Assembly: GCA_963920665.1 (NCBI GenBank)
Contig: OY987265.1
Location: forward strand, 4,841,001 to 4,905,000
Length of the DNA stretch: 64,000 nt
Direction: 5' to 3'
Source of the DNA: Straminergon stramineum
Lineage: Eukaryota > Streptophyta > Bryopsida > Hypnales > Calliergonaceae
Of the stretch, positions 24,131-36,804 are shown one piece after another. The notes below the pieces were generated by a model, which did no database searches, was not told where the DNA came from, and saw nothing but the letters and a program-made list of their open reading frames with translations. Positions within the stretch are counted from its first letter, which is position 1; every line of letters starts with the position of its first letter. The translations under genes were made by a program, and so were the position numbers.

Positions 24131-25879
24131 GCAAAAAACTACTTGAAAAAATATGTACACACGAATTCCTTAAAAAGTCACCATTTGTCAAAATTAACAT
24201 TTTGATTACAAAGGAATTATTTTCATTAAAGAAGTTTACAAATATTTAATTTGCAATCATACTCAGAAGGAATTTTCAATGTCTAGTTTTAACTTTATTG
24301 AAAATAGTGATATTGATGCACTAGATCTAGCTATATAGATATAGATCTTAGTTTTAATCTTTGGTTGAAAGTCATCATTCATTTTCTTTTCCTAGTTGCG
24401 TTTCATAAAAAATGCTCACAATTTGGGAAATTTGGACGGAACATTGCTCTTCTAGGAATTATTTGGCAAATTCAATATAATCAAATACAAAAAGAATACA
24501 AAGAAATTAAGGTCAATGATAATTGGCATACATCAAAAGATCAAAGTAATTAAAGTCTTCAAAGTGAATAACAACCTTAGCTCAAATAGAGAAAGTGGCA
24601 CAAGAAGAATGTCAAGTTACTCAAGTAAAAAACAAATAATGCAACAAAATCCAACAAAATCCTATTAGAAACTTATAAATAGTGGCAACTATACTTTAGG
24701 ATTTTGGCACATTTTTATAGTTAGGATGTGCAACCAATGACTACATTCAAAAATTACACAATTTGTTGAATGTACATTGTCATTTGACTACCTACAAACT
24801 TGTCTTGGAAGATGTGACTATGAATTACCATCCTTCTAATATTCATTAGTTTAATCTCAAAAGGAGTAGATTCATTGCAAAATAGTCAAACATCGTGTCT
24901 GAGTTAAATTTTCCCTTTTACATGATTGTGTTCAAAGATCAATCTTATATTTTTATTACATGACACTATGAACTGCCAATCATTATGAAAATTTTCACTT
25001 TGTTTCACAAAAACTGGATATAGATATAATTTTTGTGATTAAAAGTGAAAATAAATTTGTAAATAAAGCAAAAATATTCCACTTAATTTGAAATTATTTC
25101 AAGGGGTACAATAGCAATGGAGATTAGTGTGAGAATTTTCCAATTAGTTGTTTTATTTTTTACATCCAAAACACCCATGGCAATGACCTTTAAGTCAAAT
25201 TGCACCATCAAGCTAAATTATCCTATTACATAATTGATATATAATATCTGGATATTTTTCAAGTGTGAAAAAGAAAACTTTCTATTGACACTATTTTTTT
25301 TAGAAATTTTGATGGAAAAATCAAATAATTTTAATTTCTTAAAGAAAAAGGTGGAAATGAAATTATACCAATTATAATATTTCTTAGAACAATCTGGTAT
25401 TTTTACCGAAAATGAAGTTTAAAATGAAAAACAGAATTTTGTAGTTTCATTTTTAAAATCATTTTAAGAGAAGAAAATTCGAATGAAAAACACACAATAT
25501 GGTGTAAAATAGATTTTCACACTTGGAGCTTGCAATTCCAATTATTCTTTCAATTTTTCAATTTTTTCAAAATTTTAAAATGTCGTAGAACTAAAACTTG
25601 GAAAGTTTCATTTTTTTAAAGTTTAAAATGCATAAAATATAAACAATGGATACTTTGAAATTTATAATCAAGATTGGCCAAGGCACATCTACATTTGGGA
25701 TGTGTGAACCTTAAAAGGTTAAACACAAAATTTCGGTACCATTATTTGATCCATACAAGTGTCTTTCTAAAGTTAGAAAAGTGCAAATATTACAAAAAAT
25801 ACTTGAGGAATAGAAATTTCTAACCTAACCAAACATATGGTTCAGTAACAAGTAGTGCACAAATTAATAAAGTTTTTGC
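24131..25879. other. AT-rich spacer with orphan TTAA-element ends
   Basis: No gene. Two right-end-like motifs are visible: GACCTTTAAGTCAA at 25185-25198 and CCTTAAAAGGTTAA at 25709-25722. Their left partners could not be fixed, so nested or decayed elements are likely. Confidence 0.4.
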
Positions 25880-26811
25880 TTAACCCCTAAATTCCCAAGT
25901 TTTTTTTTCCATCAAAGACCACTCAAAACTGCCATTTCTATTGCAAAGAGCAAAAAAAATTTTAAGTTATTTTTTTTGCATATCTCATTGCAAGATCTTG
26001 TACTAGACTAGTAAAAGAATATCTGGAAGAAATTTTAGAAACCTTGACCTCATAGATTGTAAGATATTTGCATTTAAAGTGAAGAAAACAAATTCTTTTA
26101 CACCTTGCTTGACTAGATTTTTGGCTTCTAATTTTTGGAACATTCAATTTTTGCACTACTAATTTTGATTTTATAATTTTTAATGTTGAAGAATTTAGTT
26201 GAGAATCTAGGGGAAAAAATTCAGCAAAAAAACATTTAATTTTCACTCATTAAAAAATTGTTTAGTTGAAGTAGGTTCAAGATTGAAGTGAAAACTAAAT
26301 CGTTAATAACTCTAAGAGGGAATTGAAACACAATAATTTCAACGATGAGATTGTTCTAGCAAGCAAACTTAACCCTATCTAACCATTTTTTTTTAAATAG
26401 TAAAAAATTGCACTAAAAAATAAATTCTATAAGTATTTTTTTCATAAAGATGTTTAGATTGCCCGAAAAAATAGTAGGATTGTTCATAACTTTCTCATCA
26501 TTAGTCTAGATAGAATGATTCAAAGCTTCAGATGTAGACAAAGAAATAGTCCTTGGGCAAAAATTTTAAATTTTAAAAATTTCATTTTCTGTGATTTTGG
26601 GGGGGCTTCCCCTCGAGTTGCTTTTTGGACTTAGGATGGCATATCTTTTGTTCCCGGGCACCAATTGAGATAAAAATTATATTCTCCCAAAGCTAGCCTA
26701 AATACCCATCTTCCAAAAAGTTTCAAAAAGTCAAGGAGGCCCTTGAGATCACACAAGCCTACTCGAAATCCCAAGAGTCCCCCATAGGGACTTTAGGACT
26801 TTAGGGATTAA
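25880..26811 (+). mobile_element. TTAA element 4 (family I), 0.92 kb
   Basis: Interior 25884-26807 between TTAA at 25880-25883 and 26808-26811. Ends: TTAACCCCTAAATTCCCA, and TTAATCCCTAAAGTCCTA in reverse complement. It is homologous end to end with 49624-50519; shared blocks include ACTCAAAACTGC, TTTGCATTTAAAGTG, ATTGTTCTAGCAAGCAAA and CCCAAGAGTCCCCC. No coding frame is preserved between copies. Confidence 0.8.
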
Positions 26812-28534
26812 AAATTTTGAGATCAAAGTTTTATAAGTTACAAAATTCTTCAATAGATTTCAAATACTTCTTTATGCACAAACTAATCTTTACAAGATTA
26901 TTTAGGAGGAAGAACAATAATGTATTTTGGTGATCATATATTCATATTTATAGTAAGAAATTTATGAATTTTGATTAATAAAATATAATTGATTTTGATA
27001 TGATCTCAAATATTCCATCTTTATAATTCACTCCAAAAAATTCTCCAAAAATGAAAAAAATATCATATTGTTACCTTCAAACAGTTGTTGAGTAAAACCT
27101 ACAAATAGTGTCTAATAAGTAACTTTTGCAAACTATTGAAACAAAAATGTTGCTATTTATGTGAGAATTTGATTATTTTGATATGAATACCTTGGTGATA
27201 TTTATGATTAAGGTATGTAAAACCAAAATTGCCTACTAAAACATACACCTATTTAAGAGGCAATTATAATAACATACCTCATTGTGGTGTTGGAGAATCA
27301 TTTGGTTATCTCCTCCATTTCACATTTGAGCTCAAAACTCTAAATACACAAGCGAGGGAACATGCCAATCATTCTCCACTTTCCAATTTATGTAATGGAG
27401 TAGCACCTTAAAGTATCAAGTAGATAAGACAAACTCCTATTTTTTGCCTAATTCATAGTTATCCAAACCGACATGTGAAATCCCTAGTTCCCTATTCAAA
27501 ACTTGTGTAGATTATTAAGGTGTTTGCTCAAGGATCATTGTCATTATTTATGATTCACACTATGTTGCTTCAAGCTTTCAAATGTGAAGTTTTCTTTGAG
27601 TCATTCAATGTAAGAGTCTACTACCTGTTTCTTTTAAAAATTTGTATCATGTTCTCTAAATAGAACAAAGTTTAGGTTCTATTTGTCACATCTTTCATTA
27701 CAATCACAAATGTGGTTGAACAAAATCTTCACAAAGTGACCACAGAAAAGACACCAAGCGCTTAGATCAACCATGTACCCCCACCAAGCAAGGCGATTGA
27801 AGCCAAAAATTGGTCGATGGATTGTTTTCAAGATTATTGTAGAAATAAAGAATGCACCTATCGGATATTTTTTAGAAAAGTTTCTTCTTGATAGGTCTTG
27901 CCCTTCTAAGGTATCACCACATTACTCTCTAGCTTTGTAGTTGCAACTTGTACTTGGAGGGTCTATAATTTTGCAAAGTACTTTAATCCTAAAACACATG
28001 TGAGGATGTTATGTGTCCTTTGGATGATTTCAAGGCCAAGAAGATGGACCAAAAAGATTTTTCATCTAAATTCTTTGGAGGGACCTTTTTGGAATCCAAT
28101 TTCAATGAAAGATGTTGTACATTCTCTCCTTGTGATATTTTTTTACTTTCTAACATAAGAATATGTCTCCTATAAATTGTGAAATATTTATCTTCTTATT
28201 GGAGACATATCAATACTTCTTTGAAAAATAAATACAATATTTCTCATTCACATAGAGTTGCAAAATAAGAGCACACAAAGAGACTAACTTTGAAGTTTGA
28301 AAATGTGATCATAGGCCCATCCTTTCACACTTAATAGACAAAGCTTAAAAGCAACTCCAACAATACACCAAACAAGCCTAACACATGGTTTTAGGATGAA
28401 AAATGTGCAATAAATGTTTAACCCTATCAAAATATTCTCTTAAATAGTTAGGCATCACAAACATTACAATGTTGCCAAAGACAACAAATTTGCCAAAACT
28501 ACTTTTATTTCCACAAAGAGATCATTGGATTAGC
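26812..28534. other. Spacer between the two duplication copies
   Basis: AT-rich and without a recognisable gene. A possible lone TTAA-element left end, TTTAACCCTATCAAAAT, lies at about 28417. Confidence 0.45.
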
Positions 28535-29556
28535 AATGACGGAGATTTATTCCTTGATTTGGACCCCTATCAGCCTTGTGGTTGGGTGGACGACAAAATA
28601 GAAAATCAGGGATGTGAAGTAACAAAACAGTGTCCCTGTATTTTGCCGGGCTGATGTTTTCCCGGTCTGCTGGAGATGCTTTTCGTGACTGTCCCCGTTA
28701 TCCCACCTTCCGCCTGGCACTCTTGGCCTAGCGGATCGGAGAAGGACGGGGTTTCACGCTGCATTGGCTATTGGAAGCCCGTTTGTTGCTTCGTTTGTTG
28801 GATTGTTGCTTCGTCTGTTTGATTTTTGTGTTCGCGCCGCGCTCGGTCGTCCTGCTCGCTGCGCAAACCTTAAGCCAAAAAAAAGTCCGCTCGATGATCG
28901 ATCCTGGTAAGAACATCCTCGTTCGTTCAACTTCACAACGCCGCGTGGGTGCATGTCGCCACTTTCACCAGTATGTGCGGCCTCCATGCAGCAGCATTCT
29001 CTTTTCTTGTTTCTAATTTATTGCCCCATGAATTTGGTTGACGATGTCAATTCTGGCCAATTTAGCATGAGAATTTTGTCAGTTTGGTTGCTTCGATCGA
29101 AATACAATTTCTCACGATTTACAAGAAACCTGTCTTGAAACCTGGTTGTATAATCACATTTGAGTCCTCTTTACTTTTCTTTCGGACTTTCAGCTCTCTC
29201 AACTCTGGAGTTTGTCAACAGCTGGAGGAAATACGAATCCATGCTAGTGCAATTCTTTTCCTTAGTCTGCTCTTTAAAAATCGCATTGCTATTGTCTCAC
29301 GCGAAAATTCGGAAGCTCATTTCGGAATTTGAGTAGTCCTTTACCACGTGGGTCTTGATTCTTCACTCTAGAGAGGGTGCCCTAAAAGGTCATGTAGAGA
29401 GAGCGATAGCGAGCTCAACAGCTCTACCGTGCGGCGGGGATTACTTTTCTCAAACTACCGTATTTCAGGAGGCTTTCACGAAAATTGGAAGTGACGTTCT
29501 TGCAAATTGACTTCTCACCTGGTTTTGGTGGTGTGACTCAACAGTTTTCAACGAGC

Positions 29557-30828
29557 ATGGAGGAATCTAGAGAGATGGAGACGATGGAAAACGAAACTCA
29601 TGGTGCACAGCCAGATTACCGGTATCTTCAAGTAACAAAGCTCTTGCGAGAGCAGCTGAAAGGCTTTCTTGAAGGTGGCAGCAGTGGAGAACTTCGTGGA
29701 GATAAGTTACGACGCTTACTCTACATGGTCGCTTCCCGCAAGGTTGTTTCATACACCCACATGAATCCTATCCTTTGGGGAAGTCTTCCGAGGGAGTTGC
29801 TTGTGCTTGTCCTGGCACTTCTGCCAGTGCCCGAAATCATCCGCCTGCGTTGCCAGCTCTCCAAGGAATGGACCATGAACCGAGCATGTGACGAAGCGAA
29901 CCCCCACATGACGGCAATTGTTTCGTATGCCGGGAAGGCGAATGAGTTCTCGGTAAGAATCTTCGATGTCTGGCTGTATGTGTACCGCTTCCGCTTGACA
30001 AATCGGGGGAATGCAGCTAATGGGATCCAGTATGTTTGGATGCCAATGACTGGTGATGGCGGATTGGTCTGCTTTGTCTCCACTTGGAACTACACGGAGG
30101 CGAATCCCTTGTGCATTGTGGTGATCAATCCGCTGACACGAGTTCAGCATGAGCTCCCTCCTCTGCAACATGTTCACACTTTCCCGCCCATACTGGTGCA
30201 CATGAAAGTGGACTCCGAGACCAAAGGGTATAAGGTGGTTGTCGTATTCAATAATGAAGGCCGTCACACCGTAGAAACATATGATTCTGTTTCGAGGCAC
30301 TGGAGCAGAGCAGCGCCATCCTGGGGTCGCATTTTGGGTCGTGCGCGTGAATGGAAGATTCGTGATGGCAATTGTTTCTGCTTGAAAACTTCAAGTTCAT
30401 GTGCATTTGTTCTTGAAGAAGGGCAACTGGAGCTTTTGGATTGTAATTCACGCTTTCGGTCCGAAGGAGCGCGTGTGATGGAATACGGGCTTTCGGGTGA
30501 CCGTGTGTTTGTGTTGCACAAAAAGTGGAATCGACACAACATTTTGTCAGAATTTTATTTCATCACAGAGTTTCAGTTTCAAAATGGTGCTGAGGTGTGG
30601 GTGCCAGTGAGGACACACGGCCAATGCTTTCCTGAAAAGGGGGATGAGTCAGTCGATCTTCATGTATGTGAAGATGTTTTGATGTTACGTAAACGAATTT
30701 ACAGCACAAACCAGAGTTGTTCCTTTCTGAACTTATCGACCAGTGAGTGGCACAACCTCCCGGACAATTCGCTGGTTAATCGGTATGTTTCTCTGATGTG
30801 TCGAGTTTTTTGGCACGTTATTCCGTAG
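29557..30828 (+). CDS. F-box protein (SCF substrate adaptor type)
   Basis: Single-exon gene of 423 residues. F-box proteins bind SKP1 through the F-box and bring a target to the SCF ubiquitin ligase; the target here is unknown. The F-box lies at about residues 74-115 (LPRELLVLVLALLPVPEI, then RLRCQLSKEW). The C-terminal 270 residues resemble F-box-associated/kelch-like beta domains, with FVSTWNYTEANPLCIVVINP followed by TRVQHELPP and several SxxWxxLP-like turns. The start is the first in-frame ATG; the frame is open 24 codons further upstream only from a TTG, and a possible splice acceptor (ATTTCAG) at about 29468 means an untranslated first exon is possible. The paralogue at 18350-19650 is dead, so this is the sole working copy in the window. 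Confidence 0.85.
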   Translation: MEESREMETMENETHGAQPDYRYLQVTKLLREQLKGFLEGGSSGELRGDKLRRLLYMVASRKVVSYTHMNPILWGSLPRELLVLVLALLPVPEIIRLRCQLSKEWTMNRACDEANPHMTAIVSYAGKANEFSVRIFDVWLYVYRFRLTNRGNAANGIQYVWMPMTGDGGLVCFVSTWNYTEANPLCIVVINPLTRVQHELPPLQHVHTFPPILVHMKVDSETKGYKVVVVFNNEGRHTVETYDSVSRHWSRAAPSWGRILGRAREWKIRDGNCFCLKTSSSCAFVLEEGQLELLDCNSRFRSEGARVMEYGLSGDRVFVLHKKWNRHNILSEFYFITEFQFQNGAEVWVPVRTHGQCFPEKGDESVDLHVCEDVLMLRKRIYSTNQSCSFLNLSTSEWHNLPDNSLVNRYVSLMCRVFWHVIP

Positions 30829-31885
30829 GGAATCATGTAAGACTACGCAGAGGGTACTATTTGCATCAGTTTAGGCATTTGAACCAATATGCAGGAGTGT
30901 GCTTTCATTGGGAGATCAGTATAGAAGGTTTGGAGAGATCACTTTGCTCATTACAAGAGCCAAACTCGAATATTTCTCCCTCATTATGCGATGATTTCTT
31001 GTGCAATCATTCTAAATTAGAGGTAAGGAGGTTATAGACCGCTTTTTTCCAGACAGTAGACAACCCCAATTTCTGTTCGAAGGTCATAATTGGCTACAGA
31101 CGTTTCGGCAAGTCTTGCTTGCTCCCAACTTTTTATTCGAAGCCTTCCTCGGGCTCTTGGAAGAGTGAGGGGTTGTTGTAAATAGGGGTCGATCAGTGCA
31201 TAGGAGTGAGATCAGGTTCTTATGCTTCAGTATTGTCAAGCTCGTATGGAATCGAGAGAGTAAGCGGGTGCTGCTGATTACTTCATTAACGATCGTCATA
31301 GATCTTACAGTCAGAATGTCAACCATTCCGAGTCAAAAAAAGGTCATTTAAAACCTAATAATTGTAGCACCCTATAAACCTGCTACCGTAGCAGTAAAGC
31401 TTGGTTAGAAAATCTTTTGGTGTTCCAATGTCCAGTCCAGCTGAGAAACATGGAAATGGAGGAGTCTGCTGAAGGGAAAGCACCAGAATGAGGCAGTCTC
31501 TCTTCGAATTCCACTTCCAAGCAGACAATCATCCGCTTCTTGTTGGAATTTTAAGATAAGTGAACGAAACTCGTTTTTCGAAGTATCAATCACATGAATG
31601 TAGCGGAGTCCATTTATTTTGAGTTATCATGTCGTTCCTTTCTGTTGCAGTTGCAGCCATCGTTCTGATCCTTTTTCAATTTCTATTGCTCGTGATGACA
31701 AGGTTCCTTGTCTTTATATTTGAGAATTCTTTGGGGTGGTACCCAGTTTCAGAAAAACACAATGCATAGAATATGCTGATTATATGGAATTTTCGTAAGC
31801 TTGGGTGTCATCTGAGCCATCCTTTTACATGTACAATGCCAAATTACATTTGAAGTAAAGAAACTTTACTGTTGACAGTGTTAAA
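30829..31885 (+). other. 3' flank of the F-box gene, conserved in both duplication copies
   Basis: Non-coding sequence alignable to 19650-20965 of copy A, including the AGAAAATCTTTTGGTGTTCC block at about 20495 and 31406. It holds the gene's presumed 3' end, but no terminator can be assigned. Confidence 0.5.
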
Positions 31886-31900
31886 AACAAGCAGAAGTTT

Positions 31901-33626
31901 TGGGGTTTTTTTTGAAACACATGGACAATTTCCATTGATAAGGGGAAACAGTACACAGAACCAGAGGACAGAGTCCCCGGCGGCAATTTTTAATTTTCGA
32001 GAAACAATTTCAAACTCCATCACAGCCCGGCAGCCGGACCTAAGACACAACCAGAACAAGTCTCAACCCCAAGCCGGATAGGGGACAGAAACCAAAAACA
32101 ACCGGAGTCAAGGGTGGGAGGCCGAAGGCCACTCAGGAGAACCGCCCCATGGGGGGGCGAAGCGAATTCCAGTGCATCCGAAGCTGAGTGCGGGCCCCAA
32201 AAAAATCCGATTGCAGCCAGGTGTTGTCGAACCGACGGAGGAAAATATCGGTCTTATCAGAGTACTGTTCACAGAGGTTCACTGTTTTTAGCCATGCCAC
32301 CCAAGCATGATCACTGAAAGCTTCCCAAAGGACGAGTTCAAGTTTCGGAATAGGCCAGTCGTCGTTGTTGAAGCAAATGGCGTTTCGGTCGAGCCACGAG
32401 ACCCATAAGACTGAGCCTCTGAAAAGAGACCACATAGAAGTCCCTCTCTTTAACCGTCGGGGAAGTTTAGACCCGAGCACACATTGCTGCCATGTGAGAG
32501 CTGGCCAAAAACCTGCCTCTGTCGGGGTTCCAAGTGAAGTGTAGAGCACTGTCAATGCAAAATCCCAGGCGTGTTTGGTTTTCACACAGTGATGGAATCT
32601 GTGCAGGATCGTTTCGTCAAGGCCCGCAGGACAGCTGAGGCATAGAGTAGGGATATTTGGTGTAGCAATGGCCCGCCAACACTGAACTGCGACTGCACAA
32701 TGGAACACCAGCCACATGAAGCCAGCGTCTTTTCGTGGGCGGGCTCCATTCCAGACATCTCTCCAGTGAGGTTGGTACCCTGGCACGAGTATGCCATGCC
32801 ACTTATCTGCGATTGGTCTAGAGAGAGTCGAGTGATTGGTAAGCAGGGAGCGACCCAGTTTAGACGTGTACGAGTGGAGCAGATCGGAAGTGCCCCACGT
32901 CCAACGGCCTGGGTCAAAGAATAATTCGTTCACGATCCCCACGTATAGCGGGGGGCCGGTGCGAGGAGATATAACCCTCACTCGTTTAAGCCAGCCAGAG
33001 TACACGATCGCCTCCAGGGAGTCAGATAAGGGCCGGGCTCGCAATGAGGAGGATACTGTGCCAAGAGTATAGCTGGCTTGGCCCAGAGGGACCTCGAAGA
33101 AGAACCGGCCAGATTCAAGTCGGGGACGAAACCGCGATGATGTCAGCCAGAGGAAAGTGGGCAGTGGATCATCCTCGTTTTCAAAAAAAACCCAGGAATT
33201 CGTGGGGCCAAGTGACCTTACGGTTGTCAGTGAGAAGGAATATCCAATGGGGAGGGATTGAATCCACCAAGTTCTGGTATGCACTAGCCTCGCTATGAAA
33301 GAGACCAAAGTGGTCCCGGGCTTGGTTCCAGTCCAAACATGCACGGGAAATGTCACTCCATATGTGCTGGATTTGTGACAGTCCTTGTGCCATAAGCTCC
33401 GCTGCTTTGTTCGTGGAAAACCCGTGAGTACCTCCTAAGAAATGAGTTGTCCACCACACGGGGGTGGTGAGGACTTCATCTCGGTTCTTGGGTGGGGTGG
33501 CTGAAATGTGGCGCACGAGGAGTCGCCATGCTCTAACTATGCGATCCCAGGCGCGTGATCCTTTCGAAGCTTTGAATTTATGGAGCAGGGCCCACTGCGG
33601 CATCTCCGGCCAGAGGCCACGAGCTG
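31901..33626 (-). mobile_element. 5'-truncated LINE retrotransposon
   Basis: 1726-bp insert flanked by a perfect 15-bp target duplication, AACAAGCAGAAGTTT, at 31886-31900 and 33627-33641. The 3' end with a short A-tract (plus strand TTTTTTTT at about 31906-31913) is on the left and the 5' truncation on the right, the standard product of target-primed reverse transcription. Copy A of the duplication has the uninterrupted site (about 20968-20983). Only the C-terminal part of ORF2 remains. The 3' end sequence recurs at 43872-43977. Confidence 0.9.
32133..33626 (-). pseudogene. LINE ORF2 C-terminal fragment with zf-RVT domain
   Basis: Encodes the region after the reverse transcriptase catalytic domain. 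In the longer frame, 32133-33356, a zinc-binding zf-RVT block is readable: FMWLVFHCAVAVQCWRA, then a CLSC pair, then LHRFHHC with a following W. The upstream part (33250-33626) lies in another frame, joined by a frameshift at about 33250-33270. The endonuclease and polymerase domains are missing by 5' truncation. A stop lies at 32133-32135. No function is expected. Confidence 0.8.
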
Positions 33627-33838
33627 AACAAGCAGAAGTTTCAATCAAGCAGTTGTACGTAGTGAGCTATACTAACTTGTGACAATACTTTGACAATCAA
33701 AGCACAGAAGAAAATTGTGAAAAAGATTTCAAAGATATTGGTGCATTGATGTGAATTGCTTCCAAATGAACTCCGTCGAAAATCGAAATGCAGGATTCTC
33801 TTTTTAAAATCCACAGCTTGTTTCTTACTCAATATGAT

Positions 33839-34765
33839 GCAACCCTGTATTAGTGAACGCCTAAAGGACCAACATGCATCTTTTGGCAACATAGAAATTT
33901 TGGGTAGGTACATGTGATAAGAGATTTGCATATTTTAGGCTGAAATTTTAAGACAAGGTGGGGACAAGGAATATTTTTCATATGCACAAAATTTCATGTC
34001 ATTTGGAAATATGATTTAAAAGTTACTGCCTAATATGTTATTTTTTTTTGTAAATGGGCAGTCCAAGCAGATAAAAGAAAAGCACTTTTTCTAAAAACAA
34101 AAATGTGAAATTGGTTTTCCAGATTGAGTTATAAGTACATGGAAAACTTTGAATCATTCCATTTCGATCAATGAATCAAAAGTTATAAGGAGTTTTAGTT
34201 TGTAGGCAGTTATGGATTCTCTACTCTAAAATAAACTTTGAAGTCCTTTATTTTACTCAATTTTCAATATTTTTTGAAAAAAATAAAATTATAGGATATA
34301 GATTGTTTAATACAACATTTCAAGCTTAGGGATTGGCAATTTTCAATTCCATACTAAATTTTTAATAATTTTATATTTTGAGTCATTATCTACTTCTTTC
34401 TACTTACTATTTTTTTCCTATATGTTTTTTGAGCACGTAGCCAACTTGCCTTGAAGAATGAATCCAAAGAAGCACCACCATTTTGGACATTTTTTCATAT
34501 AAATGTGAGCTTGTAAAGTGCATCTGTCCAATTTTTTTGTAGGGCCAAGAAAAGGGGTTTTGTCACTTCAAATGCTAATATCTTGCAATCTACATGGTGG
34601 AAATTTCTGAAATGTTTTCCACATCTTTTCAAACTAGCTTACTACAAGATCCTATGCTTACATGTGTTCAAAAATATTTGTTTCTAAAATTTGGTGCTTG
34701 TCCTAGAAATGGCAGCTTTGGAGCTTTTTTTGGTGAAAACATAGTCAAGGACCTTGAGGGGTTAA
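33839..34765 (-). mobile_element. TTAA element 5 (family I), 0.92 kb
   Basis: Interior 33843-34761; right TTAA at 34762-34765, left site decayed to GCAA. Right end in reverse complement is TTAACCCCTCAAGGTCCT; left end begins AACCCTGTATTAG. Its right half is family I in reverse (CTGCCATTTCTAGGAC, GATTGCAAGATATTAGC in reverse complement). Copy A shows the empty target GATGCAAA-TTAA (21224-21227) before the same GAATACCTCAC flank. Confidence 0.75.
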
Positions 34766-35575
34766 TCGACAATGAATACCTCACAATGTTCTTTTGAGCA
34801 AGCGATGAAAGTGCAAGTTTGAAACTGCATTTGAAGTGTGATGATTTGATTTTCATTTTGGTGCCTTGTTTTTCCAAAAATACAACCAAATATTGAGCTA
34901 CTTGTCTATCACTTTTTCTTATTAGCAATAGATTGATCTTGTGGTGGTTCGACCAATAAAACATAAGCCATGCTCCTTCATGTTGCAGTTCATTTGACCC
35001 TGCTTTGCCACTATGTGCTAGTAGCCTAATATTGTAAATTTGAAAATCTGAAATGAGCAGCACTGGTGCATTGTATTGTGCACAAACTGACCTCAATTGA
35101 ATTGAAGTATAAAATTGCAACATACAATAGATAGGATGGCTGACCCATTAGCTAAGAATCATGATGAGTCCTAACATAGCATCCAATTAATTAATTAAGC
35201 TTAAGGTATATTCCCACCTAGACTTATGATGGCATTAAATCAGATATAAATCATCGTGTGTTCCCACCTAAGTGCTTTGCTATCTACCAAACCTAAATGG
35301 CAGCAGAGGTGGCATCGACATAAGAGCGCTCCTATGACCATTTAAGACTTCTATACCATTGGCCCATCACAACAATAGTTGTTTGTAATAACAACTTCAA
35401 TATCTTCTGAGAATGAAGATTTCATGTGATGATGGCCGCTCTTATCAACATGCTTGTCCAAGAGCCCACTATAGGAATTGACCGCATTCCAATCACACAT
35501 ACACACACATTTTGGTGGTATAGACTAGTCTCTGTCAATTTAAGTGGAAATGAAAAACTAATCAATTTTGACCGG
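34766..35575. other. Duplication flank then spacer
   Basis: 34766-35148 aligns to 21228-21610 of copy A. From 35149 the sequence is specific to copy B and no gene is seen. Confidence 0.5.
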
Positions 35576-35787
35576 TGTTCGGGAAGTTTTTTGAGTTTTA
35601 TTGGCTATTTTCCTTCAATTCCCAAGTTGAACCGGTTTTTCAAGTACAAAGTCTAGTTATTTTCTCTATTTCCCATTCAAAATCAATTTTTTTCCACTAG
35701 TTATTAGTCGATGTTTTCAAATTGCAACCGGTTTTTTTACCAATTCCACTGGCTAACTTTGAACTAGCCATTGGTTCTTCCCGGACA
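35576..35787. mobile_element. Short hAT-like MITE candidate
   Basis: About 212 bp with inverted ends TGTTCGGGAAG (35576-35586) and TGTCCGGGAAG (reverse complement of 35777-35787), each followed inward by a TTGGCTA / TGGCTAG block. The flanking octamers start TTGA on both sides but do not otherwise match, so the target duplication is weak. Confidence 0.4.
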
Positions 35788-36804
35788 TTGATTTTGACAT
35801 TTGAAGATTAAAAATAGTATTGCTCTCCAATAAGGTGGCTGCCAGTAATTAGTACATTTAATTCTAGTTTGAGATTAGAATGGCTGCAGCAATTTTGTTG
35901 ATAGTAAATTTGACTATAAATTGATTGATTATGGAGAATGAAGATTGTGCATTGAAGTTCCACCATGTGTACATTACCATCCCTAGCTGCCACATGATGA
36001 TCTATACATTCACAACAATTGTTTTTTGGACAATTTTCTACAATAGTAATGTTGAATTGTCCATTTTGTTTGTAGCGTGTAGTGGGAAATACGAAAGTCT
36101 ACATGACCAGTAGAGGTCAAACAATATCTTAAACTAAAAAATTCTGAGTAATTAAATTTCGAGTTAAAAAATTATGAAAAAATTTGGAATCCTCCTACAC
36201 TCTATTCCTAAATATGGCAAAAATTGCACAATCAAGATACATACACCCTAGATATGCAGAATTGCTCAAGTAGTTGCAAATGGGTCATATCCCTTACAAT
36301 GTAAACAAAAGTGGTAGGCAACTTGTGCCTACCTACCCCCATCCATGCTGAATCATTGAAAAAATTCACCACCGTTGATATATATTGCAAAAACTTAGGC
36401 CCCCTTCCTACGCCGTTGATTAAAATTTCAGAAGAAAATTGTGAGAGCAATAAACTGTCGTCTATCTCCAAAGTGACCCCTCCCAATGTCGTCGATGTAG
36501 TGTCGCTCAGTCAAAAAGTAACAATCGTCAATCTTCAGGTTGGGTGATCCAGCCTACTCAATTGTTAGGGTTTAGCACTCACGCAATGTGCATGCTTTCG
36601 TTTGTACTTCTTCTCCAGACAAGCGCGCAAACAGAGTTGTGTAAGAGACTAGAGAGGGATCGGTGACAATCGTAGAAAATCAATGTTTGTAGACATCGCT
36701 CGAATTTGGGGCATCAAGGCATTTCCTGTATCACGAGCTTCATCACGCTATGGTGTAGGTTGTTTTCTGTGTCACCATGTTTGTTGCTTCGTCTCCCCTT
36801 ATTT
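35788..36804. other. Spacer with a possible exon remnant
   Basis: 36230-36550 has overlapping frames of about 80 codons on both strands and ends in a CAG|GTTGGG donor-like site, but matches nothing that I recognise. Confidence 0.3.

Noticed and set aside
25880..25893. CCCTAAA motifs suggesting interstitial telomeric repeats
   Set aside because: The motif occurs singly, as part of the TTAACCCCTAAA terminus of the dispersed elements, never in tandem.
29485..29556. Extending the F-box protein 24 codons upstream
   Set aside because: That start codon is TTG; the first in-frame ATG is at 29557 and the pseudogene copy aligns to it.
29749..30300. 183-codon minus-strand frame overlapping the F-box gene
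   Set aside because: Antisense shadow of the conserved plus-strand coding sequence; no domain.
32700..33298. Plus-strand frames of 70-85 codons
   Set aside because: Shadows of the LINE ORF2 fragment, which runs on the minus strand.
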